A stretch of DNA of 64,000 bases from Isochrysis galbana (GCA_018136815.1 CM030938.1:2521028-2585027), one strand, 5' to 3'; shown: positions 40,176 through 49,821, counted from the first letter of the stretch. Numbers and translations: made by a program. Notes: generated by a model not told the origin, from the letters alone.

Positions 40176-40789
40176 ATGTTCGGCTCAAATGTAAGCTCTC
40201 CTGCCGCACCGCTCGAGCAGGAACTGGGCACTGCGCTGCTGACGTGTGCCGCAGTCCTCACGCTCAAGATGTTCTTACTTCACGGCATTCTAGGTGAGCC
40301 GTACTAGTAACCTCCCCAGTTGCTTTTCTCTAACCAGACGCGCCCAGCTATTTCTCGGCCGTCTTGAGACTCAGTCATTTTTGCCCCTCGTTGCTGCATG
40401 TAGCTCGCGCCCGCTTGGCTACAATGAAATTCAACCACGCGGAGGATAAGAACCACCTACTCGCGCCCATCTTGAAGCCGATCTTCTTGGCATATGACAC
40501 TCTGCCCTGCGGTGATGTCGACACGTTCAGCAAGCTGGAGAAGAACAATGTCGAGAATGAACCCTACTTCATTGTTCTTATGCTTATCGCTGGATTACTC
40601 AAGGCCATTCCAAGCGAACTTGGGGCGACCTTGTGTACGCTTTACATGTATTCTCGACTTGCGCACTCGGTCACATTCTGCACCATGCCCTACATCGGGG
40701 CTGCTCCACGTACACTTACGTACCTTCCCGGTCTAGTCATCACGATTTTTGTCTGCTTTTCAGTTCTCAGTGGGTCCGCAGCTGAGTGA
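40176..40789 (+). CDS. MAPEG-family membrane protein (167 aa, 2 exons)
   Basis: Exons are 40176-40293 and 40404-40789, with a 110-base GT-AG intron that splits an Ala codon. The product has four hydrophobic spans. The first is within TALLTCAAVLTLKMFLLHGI, and the others are within FIVLMLIAGLLKAIP, ATLCTLYMYSRLAHSV and PGLVITIFVCFSVLSG. After the first span comes RARLATMKFNHAED, then the loop KNNVENEPYF, which fits the (R)..n..ENiP.f signature of microsomal glutathione S-transferase 1 and prostaglandin E synthase type MAPEG proteins. These act as trimers in the endoplasmic reticulum, using glutathione for conjugation or peroxide reduction. The loop between span 1 and ENEPYF is longer than usual (KPIFLAYDTLPCGD). 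Substrate cannot be told from sequence. Confidence 0.82.
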
Positions 40790-41104
40790 GCTGTGAGTGC
40801 AGCTCGAACGCACTCAAGCCGCCCACCGACCCTCGCTCGCTCCTGACTGTTCTCAATCACGCCTCGGTTAATGATGGGTCCGATTATTATTAATCGTTGA
40901 GCTACGAGCTATCATCACCAGAACTATGTCATAGCCTTATCACTCACCATGGGGGATGGAGGTGCCGAGGGCACCAGCTACTACGGGCAAATGGCGGTCT
41001 AGAAAAGCATACCATATACAATATGAATATTCCGCGTAGTAAGATGAAGATTATTCGGAGCAAATACCTATACAAAAAAATCTGAAGACTCTGGACTCTG
41101 GGCT
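40790..41104. other. Intergenic with LINE-tail motif
   Basis: The 3' flank of the MAPEG gene is AT-rich. At 41074-41105 a reverse LINE 3' tail (AAAAAAATCTGAAGACTCTG...GGGCT) directly abuts the family A fragment. No gene. Confidence 0.5.
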
Positions 41105-41325
41105 TAGAATAATGAAATAACTGAGCGTTAGTACCACTAACTACTGACTACTGCCACTAGCCCGATACTATCACGACACCCCTCAGCGCCAGCGCACCTG
41201 CCCGTACGCCTTGAGGTGTGCTGATGCCACAGATACATACACCTATGCACCCCTTCAAGTATCCCCCCTCGCAGAGCCCCGGCTCCCAATCTAACTCCCC
41301 ACAAGTTACAATGGGAAAAATAAAA
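41105..41325 (-). mobile_element. Family A element, 3' end only
   Basis: On the minus strand it reads TAACTTGTGGGGAGTTAGA, GGAGCCGGGG, TGCATAGGTGTATGTA, GTACGGGCAGGTGCGCTG and the terminal GTACTAACGCTCAG, matching the last 220 bases of 37971-38898. The 5' part is missing, as expected for incomplete reverse transcription. Confidence 0.75.
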
Positions 41326-41329
41326 CTTC

Positions 41330-41990
41330 TTAATATTCGCGCCACGCGCGCGGCCCTGCACATTTATCACGTAGCCACGCCCGCTTCCCTTACCATTCCT
41401 CCCACCTGCCTTGCGGCTTGTCTCCTTGTGCTCTGCTTAGGGGCTCGGTGCGTGGGGCTTCCGGTCGCGGGCGGCTTGCACCGATCCCCGGAGGTCTAGT
41501 CCTCTTCTCCCTCCTGCGCCGTCGGGCTGCATCGGCTATTACATGGCTGGCTGTGTTGTTGGTGTCTGTGGGTTTGGGATGTCGAGCGGTGTGGAGATTG
41601 CGTGACGCGCGGGCCCGGGTCGAGGAAGTTGTTGGCATTTGGGCGAGCCTTTCTGCCATGCTAAGCGCACGCGCCACTACCCTAGAACCTGATTTCTAGT
41701 GTGTGTGGCATGTTTGAAAGGGCGCTGGGGGCACCATTCGTAACATAATTTAATGATATGTTTATGAGAAATAAATCTATCTATCGTAGAGTTGTCAAAT
41801 CATTTGTCGGTGAACGATAGAGAACTTATGTTTCCCGGTCGCTGCATTACAGTTGTTTCGCCAGGCCCTCACCCTCTCTCATCCTCCCCCGAGAGAATTC
41901 TCCTCTCCCGCCTCGCCTCTCGCGGCTGTCTCCCCGGGTGCCGGGGACTTGTCTGCTTGAGCCCAGTTTTTTCTTATTGTGTCCCCCAGC
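41330..41990. other. Intergenic, possible LINE ORF1 debris
   Basis: On the minus strand, 41400-41680 reads as a basic stretch (MAERLAQMPTTSSTRARA, ADAARRRRREKRTRPPG) resembling the tail region of the ORF1-like gene near 46.4-46.7 kb. The similarity is weak. A CTATCTATC patch lies at 41776-41785. Confidence 0.35.
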
Positions 41991-42001
41991 GGGACTTTTT
42001 C

Positions 42002-42208
42002 TCACACTGTGACCGCGGTGCCCAGCTTGGCCTCGCAGTCGACCACGCGCTTGCGCCCCTTGCTGAGCTGCACGAGGCGCTTCTCGCGCTTCTCGCGCAA
42101 CGCGTTGAGCTTGGTGCTCCTATGCCGCCGTCCCGTGGGCGTCTCTCCTTCACCAGCTGGCTCCAGCTGGCTAAGCAGCTCGTCCGCGGGCAGGGCCTCG
42201 TCCGCCAT
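42002..42208 (-). CDS. Small charged protein (68 aa) or first exon
   Basis: From ATG 42208 the frame has coding-like composition: MADEALPADELLSQLEPAGE, then a Lys/Arg/Glu-rich helix KLNALREKREKRLVQLSKGRK that may form a coiled coil, then CEAKLGTAV. A good splice donor (GTGAGA) overlaps the stop codon at 42002-42004, so this may be exon 1 of a longer gene whose next exon was not found. It is head-to-head with the HPAT gene (start 42486), 277 bases apart, so they may share a bidirectional promoter. No family was recognised. Confidence 0.5.
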   Translation of the reverse strand: MADEALPADELLSQLEPAGEGETPTGRRHRSTKLNALREKREKRLVQLSKGRKRVVDCEAKLGTAVTV

Positions 42209-42485
42209 CGCTGGCGGGTAGCCAAAAGTTCAATAGCGGGCGGCCCGAAAACCAGCAGCGCGATTTCCGCCGTTCCGGGAGATTTTAACTAAAAACTGGG
42301 GCTGCGAGCTTTTTTTAACTAAAAAATCTTGTCTTGCAAAGGGGGTCAGCACTAGGATTCAACTAGGACAACAAGAAAACTCTGACACCTTGGCTCTCTC
42401 CCCATGACCATGACCAGCTTTTTCTTCATTAGGTGGCGCCCTCTTCCCAGCCATTTTGGGCACTCTCCTCCGCCGGCGGGCTGTG

Positions 42486-44232
42486 ATGGCCTCCGGCGGG
42501 TCCAAGCTGCGCTCGAAGCTGACGGCAGACCATGCGTTCGGCGTGCTCCTCGGGCTAGTCCTGCTAGCGGGCGCGTTCCACCTGCATGAGGTCGGGATCA
42601 CACTGCTGCTCCCGCTCGAGCAGTCCGCCGGGCAGCGCTCGGCGCGCGCAGTCCGGCTGGCGAGGAGCAACAACCGTTCCTTGCTGCGAATTGCCCCGAC
42701 GGAGGCGTGCGCGATGGCCATGAGCTGCCCCGCCTGTCTCAGTGTCACCTCGCGTCACTGTCAGTGGGAGGGGGGCAGATGCGTGCCAGGGTTGCCCGGT
42801 TCGACAGATTGTGATCGTGTTGCTTCTGGGACGTCTACCTCGACTTCGAGCGTTCTGGCCAATCACATCGCTCGTGTGGTCGCGGACGCGGGGCTCCCGA
42901 AGGAGCACGTACAGATATTGCATGGAGACCGCCTTGTCACTGATTCCGCTGCGCGCCCCTCTGCACTGGAGATTGGGGCCACTCATTCGCGATGTGCGCA
43001 TCGCAAGCCGTATCACGTGGTGCTGACTGCCGCCTCCGGGACGTATCAAGAATGGCAAACTCGCATCGCCTACTATCACTACCGCAAGTTGAAGGTGCGT
43101 CCCCACCCCTGATTGGAGCGCGCTGTGCCACTCGCGGCGGTCGGCACGCTTCGTCTCCTCTCGTCCACGCATGACACCTCCGTGAATGTGCAGGAGAGAG
43201 CTCCATGCTCAGATCTGGGCGGCTTCACGCGGCTGCTCTCTACACCGGGGGGCTTACCTGATGGGCTCACAGACGAGATACCGACAATCATCACCAAGCA
43301 GCTTGGCTCAGGCCAATGTGACACCTGTGACCACGGATTTGTGGTGAATCGGCGTGCAGTCCTTTATCTCCACCAATTCTTGACGCCCCATGCAAGTAGT
43401 ACTTTGGGACGCTCGCGCGGACTAAAATTCCTGCTTATTGCCGCACTCATTGCAGGTGATGAATCGGCCGTGGTCTCTCAAGCAGCTGGCAGCGTCTCCA
43501 GAGTGGACTTCGCGCATCACGGAAGAGTACATTTTCGTGATGGAGACAGATCATTTGTTGCTCAAGCCGCCGCCTAACACAGCCACCCCTACCTCGCCTG
43601 TGGCGTTCGGCTTCTACTACATGACGTATAAGTATGACCCTCCAAAGTTGCGCCCAGTGGTCAAGCGCTGGTTCGATCCCGACAATGTTGACCCCGTCGG
43701 GCCTTCCCCGCTGATCATCCACAAAGCTCAACTGGCATCACTCCTCGATCCGTTCTGGCAGCTCAGTCTGGAGCTGAAACGTGATAAGGAGGCGAACGTT
43801 GCTTTTGGGTGGGTACTCGAAATGTGGGCTTGGGCGCTGGCTGCGGCACGAGCAGGTGTAAAGCATCAGGTACGTCCCTCCCGTGATCGCATGCTGCGCA
43901 TCCTTCTCTCAATTGCTGAGGCGCTGAGATCACGCGTCAATGAGCTGGTCGCGGTCCTCCGCTTGGTTTAGGTCCTCAAAACATTCCAGGCGGAGCCAGG
44001 CGGCGTAGGGATCAATGAGCTGAACCTTTACTACATTTATCACTACACATTCGACCTTGACGTCGCCGGCTGGAAATGGTCAAAGCGAGTCTTTATGGGC
44101 TCGTATCCGCCGAAACTCAGCGACCCGCCTCAAAGAGGGCCGCGTCAATCGATCCGCACCTTTGTCTCCATGGTGAACGAGGCCATCGACTCATTCGGGA
44201 ACACGTGGAGGCCCGGACCGAAGCCAAGATGA
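42486..44232 (+). CDS. HPAT: Hydroxyproline O-arabinosyltransferase-like Golgi glycosyltransferase (477 aa, 4 exons)
   Basis: Exons are 42486-43094, 43194-43343, 43456-43869 and 43972-44232, all phase 0, GT-AG. A short basic tail and signal anchor (about residues 17-33) make it a type II membrane protein. A Cys cluster follows (C75, C81, C84, C92, C99; SCPACLSVTSRHCQWEGGRC), like a PSI fold. The catalytic part matches HPAT/peptidyl-Ser galactosyltransferase enzymes: YHVVLTAASGTYQEWQTRIA, SDLGGFTRLL, DEIPTIIT, GFVVMNRPW (made by splicing), the metal-site METDHLLLKP (like EPDH in plant HPATs), FGWVLEMWAWALA and INELNLYYIYHYTF. Relatives add arabinose to hydroxyproline of cell-wall glycoproteins and peptides using UDP-arabinofuranose. 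The exact sugar here is uncertain. Confidence 0.88.
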
Positions 44233-44239
44233 GGATGAG

Positions 44240-44570
44240 CACACGGTGAGACCTGAATGGACACCAAATGATTTTGGTATTGTAAGGACGGATGTCACAG
44301 CTCAATCTCTTCCACTGTTTCATCGCGGGCGAATCAGATCCCTATGAGGCCACCGCCGCCACACCATGTCCCTGAGGCTACGGGATAGGAGAGCTCAAAG
44401 ACTTCGAAAATTTGCAAATCTTTACCACCCATTTTGTGCCATGCGGCGGCTGCGTCCGTGGTGTGCTACATCCTTGCCCTCCGGGTCGAGTAAACCCCAC
44501 CTCTATCGCCTCTCCCAACGGAAGGTGCACGAACGCGAAGGCTACCAATAGACCCGCCAAAGGCCTAGGG
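44240..44570. other. Intergenic, no gene seen
   Basis: This is the 3' flank of the HPAT gene; frames are short. Nothing else recognised. Confidence 0.45.
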
Positions 44571-44642
44571 CGGTCAAACAGGGGCTTCTTAACTATGAAT
44601 AAGGGTGCTTGGGCTGCATTTTTTGACCGTGGCGTGATGCCC
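44571..44642. repeat. Hairpin module, second copy
   Basis: GGGCGGTCAAACAGGGG ... TTTTTTGACCGTGGC ... GCCC repeats the ends of the 5262-5328 module, with a different loop. Confidence 0.5.
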
Positions 44643-44700
44643 AATAAAAAACTTCCAGGGGAGCCTCCTGCATCTTCGCCGAGAAATGGTGCGATTAGCA

Positions 44701-44792
44701 AATAAGTTTATACTTGGTTGACCATTGGGGGGGGCACGAGCCCCCCCCCTCTCCACTCCTCCCCCGCCATGGGGGAGGAAAGAAGGTGCAAC
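44701..44792 (+). mobile_element. Family B element, 5' end only
   Basis: It starts AATAAGTTTATACTTGGTTG and goes on through GGGCACGAGCCCCCCC and CCGCCATGGGGGAGGAA, matching the first 90 bases of 12024-12785, and then breaks off. A copy lacking its 3' end is not the usual outcome of target-primed insertion, so a later deletion is likely. Confidence 0.7.
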
Positions 44793-44799
44793 TCGAGGT

Positions 44800-45585
44800 T
44801 CCCTTTTTTTGTCCACCCCCCCGTCTATTTAGGTATACAATTTGTATTGATCTCTAACTTAGCCCCTAGCTTGGACGTAGACCCACGGCCGCTCCACTCG
44901 CGGGGCACCCTAGAGCACTCCAACTTGGACGATCGTCCCGCCCTTGTTGAAGAATGCAACCCTCTTCCGCCTTCACCTTATTCCATCATCCGCCCCTTCC
45001 GCCTTCTCGCTTGGACAGAATGAGCGGCACTTTTTTTCTAAGACGTATAACAGAATGACTCCTCACGAAAATGTCTGCGTAAATGTCTATGTCTATTTGT
45101 CAGTTTGCTTCTCTAAGTTATGTTTAATCGCAATAGAATTAATTAAAGACAACCTACTTCAAGCAAAGAATGAACACATCAATGAAACAATTGTTCAAAT
45201 TGAACATATTAAGACTTGCATCATCAACATATACTAAACATCATTTGAATAAGGTGCAGTCCATAAAAGTACCCGAGTGAGCACTGACGTTCAGGAAAAT
45301 ATTTTCTAAGACATATACTACTCCCGAAGAAGCCTCAATGTATTTGTCAGTTTGCATCAGTAAGCTAGGTAACATCATGCAAAGATTCATTATAAAAAGA
45401 AGATAACTTCACCGATGCAGATTCTATAGCTTTTGAAAATAATCTAATTCTTAGGATTCAAAAATTAAGAAATCTTGCAGAAAGAGTAGCATCACTGAAA
45501 GATGACGATTGGAGAGATTAGTTGAGTATAGACTAATTTGAGAAGGTGACTTTCCTTGCAGTGCCACTCCAACTTGGACGATCGT
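44800..45585. other. AT-rich intergenic stretch with internal repeats
   Basis: TTTTTTTCTAAGACGTATA...ATTTGTCAGTTTGC at 45036-45110 is repeated in diverged form at 45297-45355. The block GCACTCCAACTTGGACGATC ending CCCTTGTTGAAGAATGCAAC (44916-44962) recurs at 45563-45610. No gene. Confidence 0.5.
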
Positions 45586-45590
45586 CCCGC

Positions 45591-45672
45591 CCTTGTTGAA
45601 GAATGCAACCATGCCCACTGCCCTTGTTGAAGAATGCAACCATGCCCGCTGCCCGAGTTGAAGAATGCAACC
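45591..45672. repeat. 28-bp tandem repeat, three copies
   Basis: Unit: CCCTTGTTGAAGAATGCAAC + CATGCCC(A/G)CTG. The third copy starts CCGAGTTGAAG. The array extends one unit that is also present singly at 44938. Confidence 0.85.
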
Positions 45673-45792
45673 ACGTGGGGAAAGGGGGAGGGGGTTGCTA
45701 GGGGTTAATTAAGGTTGGATGGAAGGGAGGTTCACAAGCACACTGCCTCACGCCGCACGTGTAGCGGAGATTTTTAAGAAGGTTTTTTTATT
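45673..45792 (+). mobile_element. Element 'E', single arm
   Basis: GGGGAAAGGGGGAGGGGGTTGC, GGGGTTAATTAAGGTTGG, ACACTGCCTCACGCCGCACG and TGTAGCGG..TTTTTAAGAAGG match the right arm of the element at 27119-27510 in reverse complement. Confidence 0.65.
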
Positions 45793-45989
45793 ATTATGGA
45801 TAAGGTGCTGTCCATAAATAAGATGACCTCGCCTTTTCGCCGCCACTCACGCACGCCCGCGCCCGCACCCTCTCCCCAATACCAATACTGCGATACTGCG
45901 AGGCGACCCCATGCGCTTCAGGACCTTGCGCCATATACCTCTTCGCGGCACTGGCGTTGAGGTAAATGTTTTCTTGGGCATATACTAAA

Positions 45990-46075
45990 ATGCCTACTTG
46001 TTGCGTTGCGGGGAGCGCCCGAGCGCTCTCCATGCCCTGCGACACGTTCTATTCTTAGAACGTGTAACGTGTGTC
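45990..46075 (+). repeat. Dispersed repeat 'G', second copy
   Basis: GAGCGCCCGAGCGCTCTCCA and ACACGTTCTATTCTTAGAAC repeat 31800-31895 in the same orientation. Confidence 0.65.
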
Positions 46076-46119
46076 GGAGCGAAGCTCGTTTCCTCTTTGG
46101 AAACGAGTCGCGAGGGCGC

Positions 46120-48030
46120 ACCGGCGGCTAGCGCGGCGCACGGTTCATCCGGGGAGCCCGGAACAGGCTCATCGGGAGAACGGCTCCCCGCCAGCTCAAT
46201 GGGGCGAGGGATATAAATCAAACAAAAAAAAACATCTGAAGATTCTGGGCTACACACCTACTACTGACTGGGACTGGTCTCCCTTCTCTACTTGCATCGC
46301 CCTTACTTCCCTCCCTCCACCTCTTCCCCTGCCCCCCTTCTTTCCTTTTTCTTCGGTTTCCGGGGTCCGGCCTTGGTGCGCTACCTAAGGCCTGGTTCGG
46401 AGTGCGGGGGCCGGGCAGGCCTGCTGTGTCTTCTCTCTTGGCGTTCGCGTCTGCCTTCGCTCGCGCCTGTTGTGACAGTGGCGCCGGGTCGGCTGCGTCT
46501 CTGGTGTTGACCTTGTTCTACGTTTTGTTGGCTTATTCGTCTTTGTTTTGTTGCTCCTTGGTTTCCTCGACAGCGTGTGCTATCCTCAGCTTTGTGGCTA
46601 GATTTACTAGTTCCTTGCTGGGTTTGAGCCCGCCGTTGTCGTTCATACTGAAAACGGGCCTCAAGTCGCTTATGTCTATCCGTTTTTTGGGTTGTCTACC
46701 CATGCCCGCTTGGGCGGTTCTTGCCGCGTCGGTCTCGTTTGCGAAGTGAGGCGTCTTTGAACGCGCTCGCCAGTGCCTTGTTGGAGGCCCGCGGGATCTC
46801 TTTGAATTTCTCGTCGAGAGTTTGATACTTGACCGCGATCGGGCAGGGGATACCTGCCTTGCGAAAGTCCGCCACGTCCTTGAATTCTTCGCGGAATTGA
46901 TTGGCGCAGTCCGCCGTGACGAGAATCTCCCAAGGGCCGGAGGCGCTCTTAGACAAGAATTCGGGCTCGAGGTCTACGCCCTCCAACTTGTTGAGGTGTG
47001 CGACGATCGCGCCTAGGACCTCTTCGTCCTTGGCCTTATGTCCCTTCTCGTACGCCGTGAAGGTGATTATGATCTTGTGGGAGTCTGGAAATTCGGCTTC
47101 CTCCTCGGGCTCTGGCTCTAGGTCTTCGTCGAGTAGGGCCACCTGTGTGACCGGGGCGGGGGGCGGGGTTAGCCTCGCGTACGTTCTCGTATCCCTAGCG
47201 TCCATATGGCCCAATGTTGCCATTGTGTGGTCGCCCCCTTCCGAGGGATATGTGTGGCTTGTGCTTTGTGGTGGCCCTCTCTCAAGGTGGTGGTTGTTGT
47301 GGTAGGCCTCCTGGGCCTGTGCCGCTTGCGTCAATCGCGCGCCTGGGGCGCGCTCGTCTGCTTGGCCTTCGGCTTCGGCGGCGCTGGAGAGTACCCCTCT
47401 TGTGTTGCCTCTCCTTTTGCTCTTGTGCCCCTTGCTGGGGGACCTAGTCTGCTCTTTGTCCAACTCCTTGTTTTGATGCGGCATTCCCCCATGGGGGTTC
47501 TGCTGTAGATGGTGCCGGGCCGGCCCCTCGCGCCGGAGCGCGAGGGTGGTACTGCGGCTGTGTAGGGTCCCGGCCCGGAGGCCTTCCCTTTGGAAGCGTC
47601 CCACTGGTGTGGGGTGGCTGGTGTGGCTGTGTGTTGTGTAGGGGGTGTGCTGCATGATGGCTGCTGCCAGCATGGCGGCCTTGTTCGTGGCGTTCGCGGT
47701 GGTTCGCGGGCGTGGCAGGCTGGCTCCTGTGCCCACCTGGCTGGGAGGGTCGTCCTGACGCGGTCGCTTCGGCGACAGCGGCGTGTCACTCAAGCCTTCG
47801 TCCATCTCGGCGAGGGCAGCGGCAGCGAGGGAGGGCGGCGGCGCGCGCTCCATGACCCTATCAGTTTACTGATAGTTGGATATAAATCAAACAAAAGACT
47901 CGAATACCCGCTGGCCGAGGAATACGCAATAGAAGGAAACACGCCGCTCGATAAAACGGGAGTGGTACATTTGACGAGAGCCCTACAAAAGACGAGCAAC
48001 AAGCGACAGCGCCCGGAATCTCCAGATTTT
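46120..48030 (+). mobile_element. Older LINE fragment split by a younger LINE insertion
   Basis: The left part (46120-46227, ending SPPAQWGEGYKSNK) and the right part (47878-48030, GYKSNKRLEYPLAEEYAIEG onward) join in the same reading frame across the insertion. Together they parallel the stretch TPLKWGSAYDGP...AYPLPQEYTLKG of the LINE at 25131-26291. The piece is short and has no catalytic residues. Its main value is as the pre-insertion target for the element at 46228-47877. Confidence 0.6.
46228..47877 (-). mobile_element. LINE element with ORF1, 19-bp target duplication
   Basis: The element reads on the minus strand and is bounded by the direct repeat GGATATAAATCAAACAAAA (46209-46227 and 47878-47896). 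Its 5' end has a perfect hairpin CTATCAGTTTACTGATAG, then ATG 47853 of an ORF1-like frame of 385 residues (MERAPPPSLAAAALAEMDEG..., acidic EDLEPEPEEEAEFPDSHK, then KLEGVDLEPEFLSKSASGPW and DCANQFREEFKDVADF). This stops at 46696, with further coding-like sequence in other frames to about 46440. The 3' end is AGCCCAGAATCTTCAGATG followed by a T-run. No reverse transcriptase is present, so at 1.65 kb it is an internally deleted or non-autonomous copy. Confidence 0.75.
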
Positions 48031-48360
48031 TGTTTTCAGGTTCCTCATTCATCGGTGGAAGTGCGGCGGTCAGCTGCTCAACGCTCAACTCTCAACTTTG
48101 GATTCAGGCCAAGGAGGCCGCGTCATTACGTATCGCGGAGGCAGTCGCCGAGGACCGAGGATGCAGGAGAAAGGATGACGAAGAGGGTGAAGCGCTGCAC
48201 TGGTGTTTAAGTGTGGCTTTAAAAATGTATGTAAGTAATGTTAAATATGTGATGTTAAAACTAAATGATTTTATTATGGCAAGCTAACTATTATAAATTA
48301 ACCATGGACATTTGATCGCTCAACCAACAGAGTCTATCTGATATTCGACGGAACGCGACC
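48031..48360. other. Intergenic 3' of the ankyrin gene
   Basis: The AT-rich AATGTATGTAAGTAATGTTAAATATGTGA stretch (48220-48300) holds no frame. It likely includes the ankyrin gene's 3' untranslated region. Confidence 0.45.
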
Positions 48361-49821
48361 TTAGACAAGAGGGACGTGTTGCACCTCCAAGCAGCAAGCA
48401 AGGATACGCCGGAGCATCACGGGGGCTCCGCAAAAGCCTGGCCCCGTGTGCTCAGGGTCAAAGGCACCTGCCGAGTGAAGCTCAAGATACTGCTGCACAA
48501 ACATACGCTCAGCCTCCGCGCGCAACACGTCTGCGCCGATGCACTCATTCACGAAAAGCGACATCACAAGGTTTTCCGGACTAAGCTGCCCCGCAAGTGA
48601 CAACTCAGCCAGACGGCGGAGTGATGGCACTCGCGCACCTCCTGTTCTATAACTGCCCCTTCCGGCCGAAGAGGTCGCCGAGTTGAGGTCCATCGGCCCC
48701 ATCCCATCTACGTCTCTAGCGGTGTGGTGCCACCGAAGCGGGTGAGGAGTCACCGCAAAGGGATGGTAGTCAGCACCACGTAAGTGCAGCAAGTTAGCAC
48801 CCAACCCCATGGCGCGCAATTCGCGCACGCCAACGAAGGCGCCGGCTTCCACGAGAAGCGCGATTGTCTCAATCAAATTGATTAAGCTCTCTTGGCAGGA
48901 TGCTGAGGTATCACTTCCAGACCGGTCATGGGCAGCGTTGCTCGGCTGCGGGGCGACGAGACTCCAAACCCCGCAAAGATTCGCCCGGCGGGCTGCAAAG
49001 CCAGCAAGAGCGACAGAAATGCACCCGTGACCTTGCCCGGTGCGTGCGCACGCGCTCGCTTTGGCATGGAGCAACAACTGCACTGTCTCAGGGGCAGCTC
49101 GTCTGCTCGCGGAGAGAATAGGCCGCTCGAGGGATTTTGTGACAGAATGCACATCCGCACCATTTGAGAGGAGCAGTGTGACGCACTCACAGCCTCGCTG
49201 GAAGTCCTCGCAGCCGGCGGCGCAGTGCAGCGGGGTGCGCAGCTCCTTATCTCGTGCGGAGATGAGTTGTGGCGCACGAGTAAGAACCAGCTCGGAGCAG
49301 CTGACGCAGCCTGCGGCGCAGCAAAGGTGCAGTGGGCCCTGGCCATCAACCTTGCGTCGCACTTTGTCCAAACGCGAGCCTGCCTTTACCAGCATGGCCA
49401 CGGCCTCGCAGTCCGTCTCGCGTGTGTGCTCACAGCACAGCAGCACCGGCGTCGCGCCGCTGCGAGCGCGCATGGCAAGCAGTTTGGGCGCCCTGTGCAC
49501 CAGCAGCTGCAGCGTGCGCAGCGCGCCCGCCTCACAAACGGCGTGAAGTAGCGTCTTCTTGTCGCCGACTCCGTGCTCTGTCCCGTTGCGGCAGCGGGAG
49601 CCGGGCAGCGGGCAGCGGAGCAGCGGCTGTGCATCAGCTCGCGCCAGGAGCCAGACCACTGACTGCACGTCGTCCTGGAGCGCGGCGGCGAGCAGCGGGT
49701 GGCACGCTGGCTGACGAGCGAGACTCGTCTCCTCATCTGGGTGCCCGCCCGACGACGACGCGCCCAGTGACGGCGCAGCGACGGCCGCATAGTGCCGAGG
49801 CGATCTCTGCTCGTGCACCAT
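48361..49821 (-). CDS. Ankyrin-repeat protein (486 aa, single exon)
   Basis: ATG at 49821, TAA at 48361. After a 40-residue head come at least six ankyrin-type repeats: KKTLLHAVCEAGALRTLQLL, GATPVLLCCEH.., QGPLHLCCAAGCVSCSELVL, RTPLHCAAGCEDFQRGCECV, ERPILSASRRAAPETVQLLL and a looser one with LIETIALLVEAGAFVGVREL. The C-terminal third has no repeats. Its RVPSLRRLAELSLAGQLSPE faintly resembles the start of a SOCS box, as in ASB ubiquitin-ligase adaptors; that is speculative. It has no membrane span. The sequence is intact and free of introns, unlike the broken ankyrin gene at 2312-3263. Confidence 0.78.
   Translation of the reverse strand: MVHEQRSPRHYAAVAAPSLGASSSGGHPDEETSLARQPACHPLLAAALQDDVQSVVWLLARADAQPLLRCPLPGSRCRNGTEHGVGDKKTLLHAVCEAGALRTLQLLVHRAPKLLAMRARSGATPVLLCCEHTRETDCEAVAMLVKAGSRLDKVRRKVDGQGPLHLCCAAGCVSCSELVLTRAPQLISARDKELRTPLHCAAGCEDFQRGCECVTLLLSNGADVHSVTKSLERPILSASRRAAPETVQLLLHAKASACARTGQGHGCISVALAGFAARRANLCGVWSLVAPQPSNAAHDRSGSDTSASCQESLINLIETIALLVEAGAFVGVRELRAMGLGANLLHLRGADYHPFAVTPHPLRWHHTARDVDGMGPMDLNSATSSAGRGSYRTGGARVPSLRRLAELSLAGQLSPENLVMSLFVNECIGADVLRAEAERMFVQQYLELHSAGAFDPEHTGPGFCGAPVMLRRILACCLEVQHVPLV

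Noticed and set aside
46402-46749. Hydrophobic plus-strand frame resembling a membrane protein
   Set aside because: It is antisense to the LINE ORF1 region; Lys/Glu-rich coding on one strand yields Leu/Phe/Ser-rich frames on the other.
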